A DNA stretch of 64,000 nucleotides. Origin: Bacteroidales bacterium. Its GTDB lineage: Bacteria; Bacteroidota; Bacteroidia; Bacteroidales; UBA4417. Within the stretch, counting starts at the first letter, position 1; every line of letters starts with the position of its first letter. The position numbers were made by a program, and so were the translations under genes. Below the pieces are notes generated by a model, which was not told where the DNA came from, ran no database searches, and worked only from the letters and a program-made list of their open reading frames with translations. Shown here piece after piece: positions 27,287-34,819 of the stretch. The DNA is taken from positions 69,228-133,227 of the forward strand of contig JADJGZ010000058.1 in NCBI GenBank assembly GCA_016707785.1. The letters run 5' to 3'.

Positions 27287-28099
27287 TTAGTATCTCCTGA
27301 CCTTTCCTGAACCTGTAATATTTGTATCAACATCAGGATCCCCGGTATAATAAACACAACCACTTCCTGAAATATGAGCATCCAGTTGATCAATAACATC
27401 GGTATAGATATCACCACTGCCGGAAACAAAAGCATTGCAGTTCTTCTGAGTAAAATCGAGGGCATGGATCTTACCGGAGCCTGAAATCCTCATGTCAGAA
27501 TTATCAGCACTTCCGCTCAGGTGAATATTGCCTGATCCGGAAATTGCAGCGTCCACATGTATGGCTTCAAAATCAGCCTCAATATTGCCGGATCCTGAGA
27601 GGTCAAGTTCAACAGAAGATTCTGAAAACCCAAGACATTCCACTCTTCCGGAGCCTTGCAGCCTGAGACTTTTTACGCTGGGTGTATGTATAAATACTTC
27701 TACAGGATAATTCTCATGGATGTTATAACCATTTTTGAAACCGATCCTGAGGGTTTCGCCATCGGAGATAGTGTAGAGATAAGGCAGAATATTGGATTCA
27801 GCTTTAACAGAGATACTTGTAACAGAATCAGGAATTACAAATACCCTGAAGCTTCCATTGGAGATAATTTCAGTAAATGGTTCCTCGGTTCGGTTTTCAG
27901 TATCGAGGTCGTAGTTACCTTCAATTCTTTCGTAAACACATCCTGAGAGGAAAAGGATGACAAATATGGATATAATCAGGATGATCAGGGAGGAGGTGAT
28001 AAGAGCCTCTGGTTTGGTCATTGTCTTCATTGTGTTCATAGTTTTAGTTTCTGATGCTGTAATGACAGCCGTTTTTGCCGAGGGTTGCAATGGTTTCAT
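27287..28099 (-). CDS. Head-GIN (DUF2807) domain lipoprotein
   Basis: The 270-aa protein has a hydrophobic segment ending in the lipobox LFLSGC (cysteine at about residue 53). The head-GIN domain follows: TEIISNGSFRVFVIPDSVTS, LRIGFKNGY, and a ladder of SGSG turns typical of the single-stranded beta-helix (LQGSGRVE, DLSGSGNIEAD, AISGSGNIHLSG, ISGSGKIHAL, VSGSGDIYTD, HISGSGCVYYTG, ITGSGKVRRY). The start is uncertain: MNTMKTM near residue 21 gives a more normal leader length than the first ATG at 28099. It should be a surface or periplasmic lipoprotein of unknown role. It lies downstream of the sigma/anti-sigma/DUF4097-like unit on the same strand. Confidence 0.85.
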   Translation of the reverse strand: MKPLQPSAKTAVITASETKTMNTMKTMTKPEALITSSLIILIISIFVILFLSGCVYERIEGNYDLDTENRTEEPFTEIISNGSFRVFVIPDSVTSISVKAESNILPYLYTISDGETLRIGFKNGYNIHENYPVEVFIHTPSVKSLRLQGSGRVECLGFSESSVELDLSGSGNIEADFEAIHVDAAISGSGNIHLSGSADNSDMRISGSGKIHALDFTQKNCNAFVSGSGDIYTDVIDQLDAHISGSGCVYYTGDPDVDTNITGSGKVRRY

Positions 28100-28457
28100 G
28101 ATTTTTTTGATTTTTTTCGTATCAGCCTGATCCCTAATAAGTTTTGAGTTGTCGTCTGGTTAACTCCGGGAAAGAAGCTGGATTACAGTTGATAAAATTG
28201 TTGACTTAAAATTCATTCCTTGGACGGGAGCAAAATCTGAAAAGTTACATATTCGGGGACCAAAAGGCCTGAATGACTGATACCTGCGATTGAATGACGG
28301 AAATCAGGGCTTGAATGCCCGCGGGCATTTCAAAGACTTTTAATCTTCGAAAAATAAAGACTTAAAAAAGGAAGATTGAAGGCATTACCCGGCAAACCGG
28401 GGCTTATCTTTAAATGAGCTGTAAGAAGCTTCCGGTTCAGATCAAATTCATCCTGTC
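28100..28457. other. Intergenic region with a perfect 16-bp palindrome
   Basis: AATGCCCGCGGGCATT occupies 28314-28329 and is a perfect palindrome with near-symmetric flanks (TTG...CAA). It lies about 215 bp before the GIN lipoprotein gene, in its upstream region. A second inverted pair, CCCGGCAAACCGGG (28388-28401), lies closer to the end of the preceding gene but has no T-run. No gene was seen. Confidence 0.6.
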
Positions 28458-29579
28458 CTATTTATTAAATATTGCCAGGGAGCCTGCTTTAGCGTTGACA
28501 TAAACCTGTGAAGCCGGGTTACGGCCAATACTTCCGGTGGCATTTACCTTCCCCATTTGCGGATTGAGGACCTCTTTCTTCAAGGCGTTGCCGATAGAAG
28601 GATTTAGGGTGATCCTGGTTTTGGCATCATAGGTCAGATCAAGAGCGCAGGTTGTAAGCGCATCCATATTGATGAGAATATCAGTGTATTCAGATGACAG
28701 GTGTAGCGTTCTGAAACCTTTTTGAACTGCATTCAGTTTAAGTTCACCGTATTTGGTAGCCAGGGTAGCGGAAGATTCAAGTGAACCTATCCTGACTTTA
28801 GAAAAATACGACTCCCCATTGATGGAATAACATTCCCTGATATTTACCTTATCACGCTGAGAATTGACCTCTAATTGTCTCACTTCTTCAATATCGAGGG
28901 TAGAAGAACGGCTATTCAGAATTAATGCGCTGGCTTTCGTAAGGGTGAGATCAGAATAATTCACAATCAGTTCAGCTGAGTTTACAGTCTTGAGTGTGGC
29001 GGTCCCAAATTCAATCTCCAACTTGAGGTTTCCTGAAAAATCCCTGGCCTGCAGGTCACCGTTTGCAATTTTTATATCCACTTTCCCGGTGTGGCTATCT
29101 GTATAAATATTCCCGAATTTATTATCCATTTTGAGATCAACAGAAGCCGGCATATAAACCGTATAGTCGATCTGGAGATTATTACTGGTATTGATCACCT
29201 GTCCGGCGTACGAAACCACATCTTTCCAGAATGTAGCCTGGTTATCCCTGAATGTAGTGCGGGCATTGATATAGTTCCCGAACGACATCAGTTCAAAATC
29301 GATGGAAGCCATGATTTTATCCACTTTAGCAACTTGTTTTCCCTGGACCTTGAGATTGATCTCCACCCTTACAGAGTCCTTTTGCCAGGGAATGACATTG
29401 ATGTTACCATATTTATTGGCTACCTGTACCACGCTGCCATCATTCACTTTGAAACTGCGGCTGATTTCGCGTTGCTTGGTGTATACCTGGGCGCTGATTA
29501 AGGCTGGAATCATTATTCCTACAAGGGAGAGCATGAAAATCCAGCAATTAAACTTCGATTTCATAGGATATATTTTCAA
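28458..29579 (-). CDS. Secreted DUF4097-like beta-helix protein
   Basis: The 373-aa protein has a signal peptide (CWIFMLSLVGIMIPALISAQ). The start of the mature part, REISRSFKVNDGSVVQVANK followed by YGNINVIPWQKDSVRVEI, is the usual opening of DUF4097-type adhesin-like domains. Short strand repeats follow (KMDNKFGNIYTDSHTGKVDI, LKLEIEFGTATLKTV, LATKYGELKLNAV). The location is probably periplasmic or surface and no enzyme motif was seen. An alternative start is the second Met (MKSKFNC). It is the third gene after the ECF sigma factor and anti-sigma candidate, with 7 bp to the latter, so it is likely under their control. Confidence 0.75.
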   Translation of the reverse strand: MKIYPMKSKFNCWIFMLSLVGIMIPALISAQVYTKQREISRSFKVNDGSVVQVANKYGNINVIPWQKDSVRVEINLKVQGKQVAKVDKIMASIDFELMSFGNYINARTTFRDNQATFWKDVVSYAGQVINTSNNLQIDYTVYMPASVDLKMDNKFGNIYTDSHTGKVDIKIANGDLQARDFSGNLKLEIEFGTATLKTVNSAELIVNYSDLTLTKASALILNSRSSTLDIEEVRQLEVNSQRDKVNIRECYSINGESYFSKVRIGSLESSATLATKYGELKLNAVQKGFRTLHLSSEYTDILINMDALTTCALDLTYDAKTRITLNPSIGNALKKEVLNPQMGKVNATGSIGRNPASQVYVNAKAGSLAIFNK

Positions 29580-29586
29580 TTTCAGG

Positions 29587-30153
29587 CTAAAGATTTATAG
29601 ATGATGGTTCAGGGGTTCCTTTGGCATCTTTCAGTTCGAGAAGGACATTTTCAAGGATTTCCAGTTTAATACGATAGGATTGGATAATGGCTTCAATCAC
29701 TTTTTCATCGGCATTACTTTCGGCCAGGTCAAGTTTCAGTTCGCTGTTATTCTGATCCAGTTCCTTAAATTCCTTTTTCAGGTCTTCAAGGATTTCGGGA
29801 TGTTCGCGTGTATATTTCACCAATTCTGCCTGACGGCTATTGATTTGAGAGGTGTAATAAGCTTCAGCATCGGAGAGTTCGTTTAAGACAGGATTATTAT
29901 CGGGAATAACTTGTTGCTTAGCGGCAACTCTTTCCGGTTTTGCATCAAAATAATCGTTGAGGTACCAGGCAGTGGCAAAGATCAGGACGGCAGCCGCTAC
30001 TTTCCAGGCATAAGAAAGTACCCGGAAGTTTCGGACCGGAACAGCAGGTTGTAGTTCTTTTTCAATAGCTGGCCATAACATAGGAGGCACTTCGAGGTCA
30101 TCGAATCCCTCCTTATTGTTTACCATAAATTTTTCAAGCCGGTCTTCTTTCAT
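29587..30153 (-). CDS. Probable anti-sigma factor (single-pass membrane protein)
   Basis: The 188-aa protein has a short cytoplasmic N-terminus (MKEDRLEKFMVNNKEGFDDL) with the EVPPMLWPAIEKEL motif seen in Bacteroidota membrane anti-sigma proteins. One membrane helix follows (about residues 48-66, WKVAAAVLIFATAWYLND). The remaining periplasmic part is a long charged helix (YYTSQINSRQAELVKYTREH; LKKEFKELDQNNSELKLDL). No zinc-binding HxxxCxxC was seen. The identity rests mostly on position: it starts 11 bp after the ECF sigma gene ends. It probably holds the sigma factor at the membrane until a signal arrives. Confidence 0.75.
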   Translation of the reverse strand: MKEDRLEKFMVNNKEGFDDLEVPPMLWPAIEKELQPAVPVRNFRVLSYAWKVAAAVLIFATAWYLNDYFDAKPERVAAKQQVIPDNNPVLNELSDAEAYYTSQINSRQAELVKYTREHPEILEDLKKEFKELDQNNSELKLDLAESNADEKVIEAIIQSYRIKLEILENVLLELKDAKGTPEPSSINL

Positions 30154-30164
30154 AACTCAATCAT

Positions 30165-30728
30165 TTATTGTCCTTCAGGCATTACAAGCAGGATTTCTTT
30201 CACCCTTTGACGTGCCCGCATGAACTGTGTTTTGGAAGTAGATTCCGTAATATTCAGTATTTCAGCAATTTCAGTATGATCATATCCTTCAAGCAGGTAA
30301 AGTGAAAAAACGATTCTTGCATTTTCAGGCAATTGATTCATTGCTTTTTTCACCCGTTCTACACTCAGTTTCAGTTGCTCTTCATCGATGCTGTTTTCAT
30401 TTGTATCATCCGGGAAATTTTCCGGGATCTCATCATCGGTAAATTGCAGGCGTCGTTTTTGAAGGGCATTGATACATTTGTTGATGACAATTCTTTTCAG
30501 CCAGGCACCAAAGGTGGATTCAAAGCGGAAGGTCCCAATCCTGGAAAATGCATCAATAAAGGCTTCCTGTAGCATATCGCTGGCTTCATCAGTCTGATTC
30601 ATCATGCGGCAGCAAATATTGTACATCGACTTCGCATACGAATGATAAAGTTCGTACTGAGCCTTGCGGTCGCCGGCCTGGCAGGCCTTTACCAGCTTAT
30701 GGTGTATGTCGTGTACCTCTGTATTCAA
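30165..30728 (-). CDS. ECF-type RNA polymerase sigma factor
   Basis: The 187-aa protein has region 2 (ACQAGDRKAQYELYHSYAKS; MYNICCRMMNQTDEASDMLQ; EAFIDAFSRIGTFRFESTFG; AWLKRIVINKCINALQKRR) and region 4 (MNQLPENARIVFSLYLLEGY; DHTEIAEILNITESTSKTQF; MRARQRVKEIL), joined by an acidic linker (DDEIPENFPDDTNENSIDEE). That is the full ECF layout. The frame has no ATG at the right place: a TTG at 30726-30728 lies six codons after a stop and gives the expected N-terminus, so I take it as the start. It heads the operon with the anti-sigma candidate and the DUF4097-like protein. Confidence 0.92.
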   Translation of the reverse strand: MNTEVHDIHHKLVKACQAGDRKAQYELYHSYAKSMYNICCRMMNQTDEASDMLQEAFIDAFSRIGTFRFESTFGAWLKRIVINKCINALQKRRLQFTDDEIPENFPDDTNENSIDEEQLKLSVERVKKAMNQLPENARIVFSLYLLEGYDHTEIAEILNITESTSKTQFMRARQRVKEILLVMPEGQ

Positions 30729-31028
30729 TCTGCCGGCAAACTGTTAATTCAACTCAATAGACAGGAAAAAAAGAGAAGGGTTGCAAGATGGGTATAATCT
30801 TATTCAATAAAAATACAAAATCTCATTAATTTTCCAATGCAGAATGATTTCAAGCTTACAAAGCTGAGTTTTATTGAAATTGGTAAAGAAAATATGCGAG
30901 AGGGCTTTCATATTTCAAAAAATAATATCATCTTTGCACCCTCTTTTCCGAAGCCTTGGAGAATATCCTAAAATACTCTTTATAGGCTACTTACGAGAAC
31001 AAACAATTATTCACACAAAATTTCTTTT
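30729..31028. other. Intergenic region with divergent promoters for the sigma factor and rpsP
   Basis: AT-rich, with no gene. CATCTTTG at 30929-30936 is a one-mismatch match to TAnnTTTG, 92 bp upstream of the rpsP start, and is the best promoter candidate for the ribosomal unit. Confidence 0.4.
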
Positions 31029-31784
31029 ATGCCAACAAAGATGAGATTACAGCGCTATGGAAAAAAGGGACAACCTTTCTTTCATATCGTGATTGCTGAT
31101 GGTCGTGCACCACGTGACGGACGTTTTACCGAAAAAATTGGCACTTACAACCCACTCACCCGTCCTGCCGACATCAATCTGGATTTTGACCGCGCCCTTT
31201 ATTGGGTAAGAACCGGTGCTGAACCTACTGAAACAGTTGCTGCTATCCTTAAGTACACTGGTGTAACTTACATGCATCATTTGCTGAAAGGCGTAACAAA
31301 AGGCGCAATGACTGAAGAACAGGCCAATGCTAAATTCGAAGCATGGAAATCTGACAAAACAGCAAAGATTGATAGTGCAAAGAAGGACGTTCAGTTAAAA
31401 GGCAAGACTGCTGATAAAAAGCGTTTTGAAGCTGAAGTAAAAATCAATGAAACAAAGGCTAATGAACTTGCAAAGAAACGTGCTACCGAAGCCGGACTTG
31501 ATGCAAAAGCTCAGGCTGCCCTTGCTGCAGAAGCTGAAGTTGAAGCAGCCGCAAAAGTAGAAGCAGTTGCCGAAGCTGAAGTAGTTGCCGAAGTTGAGCC
31601 AGTTGCCGAAGCTGAGCCAGTTGCCGAAGCTGAAGTAGTAGCCGAAGCTGAGCCAGTTGCTGAAGCTGAAGTAGTTGCTGAAGCCGAGCCTGTTGCCGAA
31701 GCTGAAGTAGTTGCTGAAGCCTCTGTTGAACCTACAGAAGAACCTGCTCCTGAAGCAGCAGAACCTACTGAAGAAACAGCTTAA
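31029..31784 (+). CDS. rpsP: 30S ribosomal protein S16 with long Ala/Glu/Val-rich tail
   Basis: The first ~85 residues are a complete S16 (PTKMRLQRYGKKGQPFFHIV; ADGRAPRDGRFTEKIGTYNP; LTRPADINLDFDRALYWV; GAEPTETVAAILKYTGV). S16 helps assemble the 30S body. Bacteroidota S16 often has a C-terminal extension; here the protein is 251 aa. A charged helical segment (about residues 95-165) leads into a repetitive tail, VAEAEPVAEAEVVAEAEPVA and so on, about residues 180-236. The end is EEPAPEAAEPTEETA. The DNA repeats are clean multiples of 18 or 36 bp, so the tail length may vary between strains. rimM follows 10 bp downstream. Confidence 0.95.
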   Translation: MPTKMRLQRYGKKGQPFFHIVIADGRAPRDGRFTEKIGTYNPLTRPADINLDFDRALYWVRTGAEPTETVAAILKYTGVTYMHHLLKGVTKGAMTEEQANAKFEAWKSDKTAKIDSAKKDVQLKGKTADKKRFEAEVKINETKANELAKKRATEAGLDAKAQAALAAEAEVEAAAKVEAVAEAEVVAEVEPVAEAEPVAEAEVVAEAEPVAEAEVVAEAEPVAEAEVVAEASVEPTEEPAPEAAEPTEETA

Positions 31785-31794
31785 TTCTACAGCC

Positions 31795-32319
31795 ATGAAC
31801 CCGGATGAATTTTTCCAGGCAGGAAAAGTCGTCAAAACGAGCGGTTCAGGAGGAGAACTTGTTTTTTCATTCGATTCTGAGGTTTCAGATCGGAATAAAA
31901 AAATGGAATCAGTGTTTATCCTGTTACAAGGGAACCTGGTTCCATTTTTTATTGAGAAATCTGAATCAAAAGCCCGGAATCAGCTTCTTGTTAAGCTCCT
32001 GGATGTCGATACCCAGGAGGAAGCCTCACTCCTTGCAGGATCAGGAATTTTCCTTCCAAAATCAATGAAATCCCGCAAAAAACAAGGTAAAAAGTTTGAC
32101 ATAGACTTCAATGGTTTTCTTGTGATTGACAAGGTCCATGGAGAGATTGGGCTCGTGGTGAATGTTCTGGAGTTACCTATGCAGGAATTGCTTGAAATCG
32201 AAAAAGATGGAAAGCTCTATCTGATCCCCCTGGTCGAAGAAATCATCACAGAGATTAATATTGACACCGGAATTATCAGGATTGAAGCCCCGGAAGGATT
32301 GATCGAACTTTATCAATAA
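31795..32319 (+). CDS. rimM: 16S rRNA processing protein RimM
   Basis: The 174-aa protein binds S19 and helps mature the 30S head. ATG 31795 is chosen over an upstream in-frame start inside rpsP because it gives the normal opening, MNPDEFFQAGKVVKTSGSGG. The N-terminal RimM beta domain is followed by the PRC-barrel domain (FLVIDKVHGEIGLVVNVLEL; LYLIPLVEEIITEINIDTG; IIRIEAPEGLIELY). Its place right after rpsP is conserved in bacteria. The N-terminal GxLVFSF version is typical of Bacteroidota. Confidence 0.92.
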   Translation: MNPDEFFQAGKVVKTSGSGGELVFSFDSEVSDRNKKMESVFILLQGNLVPFFIEKSESKARNQLLVKLLDVDTQEEASLLAGSGIFLPKSMKSRKKQGKKFDIDFNGFLVIDKVHGEIGLVVNVLELPMQELLEIEKDGKLYLIPLVEEIITEINIDTGIIRIEAPEGLIELYQ

Positions 32320-32331
32320 TATCATTTCCTG

Positions 32332-32347
32332 TCAGGAGATCTCCTGA
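32332..32347. other. Perfect 16-bp palindrome between rimM and trmN6
   Basis: TCAGGAGATCTCCTGA lies 12 bp after the rimM stop and 19 bp before the trmN6 ATG. It could form a short hairpin or bind a dimeric protein. There is no T-run on either side. Confidence 0.6.
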
Positions 32348-32365
32348 TTCTATATCCCTGATTCC

Positions 32366-33067
32366 ATGTTTCATTTCCGGAAATTCAGTATCGACGATAA
32401 CCTTACGGCAATGAAAGTCGGTACAGATGCTGTTTTGCTGGGATGCTGGACAGAACCTGGAAATGCCCTCACTATCCTGGATGTTGGAACTGGGACAGGC
32501 ATCCTGGCCCTGATGATGGCACAGCGGACTTCTGCTGAAATTGATGCAGTGGAAATCGACAGTAAAGCAGCTGAGCAGGCTAAGGCGAATGTGGACCTAA
32601 GCCCCTGGCCAGACCAAATCAGGATACATCCAGTTTCATTTCAGCATTTCCTGGCTGGGAACAGCAAGACCTATCCATTCCTCATCTCCAATCCGCCTTT
32701 CTTTAATAATAGCCTTAAGTCACCCGATCCTTCAAGGAATACGTCCAGGCATGATGAACTATTACCGGTTCCGGAACTTTTGAAAGGAGTGGGTTCTTGT
32801 CTGTCGGAAAATGGCATTGCTTCCTTTATCCTTCCTTTTTCGGATTATGAAAGATGGATAAATTCGGCAGCAGATCATGGACTCTTTCCTTACAGGGCTT
32901 GCAAAGTTGTGCCCAGGCATGGAAAGCCCGCCAGTCGTGTGATGATTGAATTCAAAAGGCATAAGCGCGAATTTCTTAAAATGGAAACCATTACGATCAG
33001 GGAGCTGAATGGAGAATACTCCGCAGCATATATTGAACTTACCCGTGATTTTTATCTCGGCCTGTAA
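32366..33067 (+). CDS. trmN6: tRNA1(Val) (adenine(37)-N6)-methyltransferase
   Basis: This 233-aa SAM-dependent methyltransferase modifies A37 of tRNA-Val; the E. coli homologue is YfiC. The opening MFHFRKFSIDDNLTAMKVGT and DAVLLGCW are characteristic. SAM motif I is LDVGTGTGILALMMAQ (38-53), the acidic residue at the end of strand 2 is in DAVEIDSKAAEQA, and the adenine-methylase motif IV is NPPF (109-112), giving N6 specificity. It follows rimM by 46 bp and may be in the same transcript. Confidence 0.9.
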   Translation: MFHFRKFSIDDNLTAMKVGTDAVLLGCWTEPGNALTILDVGTGTGILALMMAQRTSAEIDAVEIDSKAAEQAKANVDLSPWPDQIRIHPVSFQHFLAGNSKTYPFLISNPPFFNNSLKSPDPSRNTSRHDELLPVPELLKGVGSCLSENGIASFILPFSDYERWINSAADHGLFPYRACKVVPRHGKPASRVMIEFKRHKREFLKMETITIRELNGEYSAAYIELTRDFYLGL

Positions 33068-33102
33068 AATGATTTCTTAATTTAGGGCATCATTTATTTG
33101 CT

Positions 33103-33453
33103 ATGAAATCTAAGCTCCCTGCCGTCCTATGCACACTCATCCTGCTGGCTGTATCTGTCCAGGCTATTCATGCTCAAAAAATATATAGCTGTAATAATCG
33201 CTATGATGCCCATTTCAAGGTATTTGTAGTTGAAAACCGCTACGATGCTGACCTTCTGGTCTATAAAGTGAGTAATCAGTATGATGCTGAAGACAATAAG
33301 GGATTATGGTTTTTTTGTGAAAATCAGTATGATGCGAAAAAGAAAATTTGGTTCGCCGAGAACCGTTATGATGCCGACTTACTGATTTATTTTGTTGAAA
33401 ACCGTTATGATGCCGGTTGGAGGAACAAGGAGAAAATTCATCTGCTATATTAA
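33103..33453 (+). CDS. Small secreted DUF6150-type repeat protein
   Basis: The 116-aa protein has a signal peptide (AVLCTLILLAVSVQAIHAQ). The mature part is six short repeats of about 13-16 residues with the core N-R/Q-Y-D-A: NRYDAHFKVFVVE, NRYDADLLVYKVS, NQYDAEDNKGLWFFCE, NQYDAKKKIWFAE, NRYDADLLIYFVE, NRYDAGWRNKEK. This fits the DUF6150 family of small Bacteroidota proteins. Each unit would be a strand with a tight turn, giving a compact beta sheet. The role is unknown. It stands between trmN6 (35 bp) and a C26 peptidase lipoprotein (42 bp) on the same strand. Confidence 0.8.
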   Translation: MKSKLPAVLCTLILLAVSVQAIHAQKIYSCNNRYDAHFKVFVVENRYDADLLVYKVSNQYDAEDNKGLWFFCENQYDAKKKIWFAENRYDADLLIYFVENRYDAGWRNKEKIHLLY

Positions 33454-33495
33454 GAAATGTCGAATGAAGCATCAGGAAAAGAAAAATATTGAATT

Positions 33496-34302
33496 ATGGA
33501 AAATTACATGAAGAAAATCCTGACAGTATGGGTACCCATCACCCTTTTCATGTTCAGCATTCTCCTGGTCTCCCAGGGGTGCAGGAGTGAAAAAAAAGAA
33601 CATATTCCACTTAAAATTGCCCTTACATCAGCCAGTGAGAACTATATAAACTGGATTCACCGCATTGATTCCACTGTTCAAATAATCGATCTGAAAAACC
33701 TCCCTGTCGATTCGGCTATTCAGATGCTTATACTCTCTGATGGAGTAATTTTCACAGGAGGGGAAGATGTTGTTCCAGGCAGGTATGGAAAAATATCAGA
33801 TACCGCACGTTGTGAAATGAATCCTGAGCGCGACACCCTGGAATTTGCTTTGATTGCCAAGGCTTTCAAGTTGAAAATACCGGTATTAGGTATCTGCCGG
33901 GGGCAACAGCTTATCAATGTGGCCCGGGGTGGAAGCCTGGTTGTGGATATCCCTTCTGATTACCCCTCGGCAGGTGTGCATCGCTGCGAAGACTACACCC
34001 GTTGTTTTCACCATGTGAAAATTCAAAAAGAAACCCTGCTGGGTGAAGTCACTAAAAGCGATACCGGGTGGGTAACCACCAATCATCACCAGGCTGTTGC
34101 TTCCCTGGGAGAAGGGATCATGGTTTCGGCCCATTCTTCCGACGGATTACCTGAAGCGATAGAGTGGGAAGATAATAAAGGGAAAAGTTTCTTTATGGCC
34201 GTTCAATGGCACCCAGAGCGCATGGATGCTGGCAACTCGCTTTCCGACCCCATTGGAAAAGCCTTCCTGCAAGCCTGTATCATCAAACGGATGTTCCGCT
34301 AA
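33496..34302 (+). CDS. Gamma-glutamyl-gamma-aminobutyrate hydrolase family lipoprotein (peptidase C26)
   Basis: The 268-aa protein has a class I glutamine amidotransferase-like fold. The nucleophile is C134 in LGICRGQQLIN. The other catalytic residues lie in AVQWHPERMD (H239, E241), and GGEDVVPGRYG and TNHHQAVASLG are typical of PuuD-like members. PuuD cleaves gamma-glutamyl-GABA in the cytoplasm, but here a lipoprotein signal (LFMFSILLVSQGC, cysteine about residue 29) puts the enzyme outside the cytoplasm. The substrate may then be a gamma-glutamyl peptide or folate in the periplasm; that is inference. Start choice is between 33496 and the ATG at 33508. Its 3' end overlaps the convergent cupin gene by 20 bp. 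Confidence 0.85.
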   Translation: MENYMKKILTVWVPITLFMFSILLVSQGCRSEKKEHIPLKIALTSASENYINWIHRIDSTVQIIDLKNLPVDSAIQMLILSDGVIFTGGEDVVPGRYGKISDTARCEMNPERDTLEFALIAKAFKLKIPVLGICRGQQLINVARGGSLVVDIPSDYPSAGVHRCEDYTRCFHHVKIQKETLLGEVTKSDTGWVTTNHHQAVASLGEGIMVSAHSSDGLPEAIEWEDNKGKSFFMAVQWHPERMDAGNSLSDPIGKAFLQACIIKRMFR

Positions 34303-34819
34303 TATCTATTCCTTTGGTCATTCTGCGGATGAGAGTGGCATACTTTCCATAAGTGGGTTCAAGGTCCTGGAAGCTTGCCATTTCAAAATCAGAAAATTCA
34401 AACCCCGGACTCACTGTGCATCCCATCAGTGCGAAAGACTCAGGTATTGAAACTTCAGCAGCAAACCAGCAGCCATAAGGCACCACAGCCTGGAAAACAT
34501 GTCCGGCAGCAGGATTATCACCCAAAAGTATTAATTCAAGCAGGCCATCCTTCAGGATATAAAGCTTAACCGGGCTACCAAGGTAGAAATGCCAGATTTC
34601 ATCAGATTTGATCCTGTGAAAAGCCGAATAATCGTAGTCCTGGAGCAGGTAATAAATGGAAGTTGAAATGGAATGTGGCTGTTGAAATCTTGACGGTAAA
34701 GCATCAGATTCAATAGTTTCTGCAGACCTGTATATTTCCCTGAACCAACCACCTTCCGGATGTGAATTCAACGAGAGATGTTCAATCAGATCGGATGCCT
34801 GCTTATTTCTCGGGGACAT
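34283..34819 (-). CDS. Cupin domain protein (DUF985 / cupin_5)
   Basis: The 178-aa protein is a single-domain RmlC-like cupin. The DUF985 opening LIEHLSLNSHPEGGWFREIY is complete. The core shows ISTSIYYLL, SAFHRIKSDEIWHFYLGSPV, VVPYGCWFAAEV and CTVSPGFEFSDFEMA. Members have been linked to sugar-epimerase-like folds but no general activity is established. It overlaps the upstream barrel gene on the same strand by 17 bp (34803-34819), a sign of translational coupling, and overlaps the convergent C26 gene at its end. Confidence 0.88.
   Translation of the reverse strand: MSPRNKQASDLIEHLSLNSHPEGGWFREIYRSAETIESDALPSRFQQPHSISTSIYYLLQDYDYSAFHRIKSDEIWHFYLGSPVKLYILKDGLLELILLGDNPAAGHVFQAVVPYGCWFAAEVSIPESFALMGCTVSPGFEFSDFEMASFQDLEPTYGKYATLIRRMTKGIDISGTSV

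Noticed and set aside
30729..31028. tRNA or small RNA gene between the sigma factor and rpsP
   Set aside because: No cloverleaf or conserved T-arm sequence was seen by eye.
31395..31835. 146-aa minus-strand Phe/Ser/Gly-rich frame
   Set aside because: Antisense of the repetitive S16 tail.
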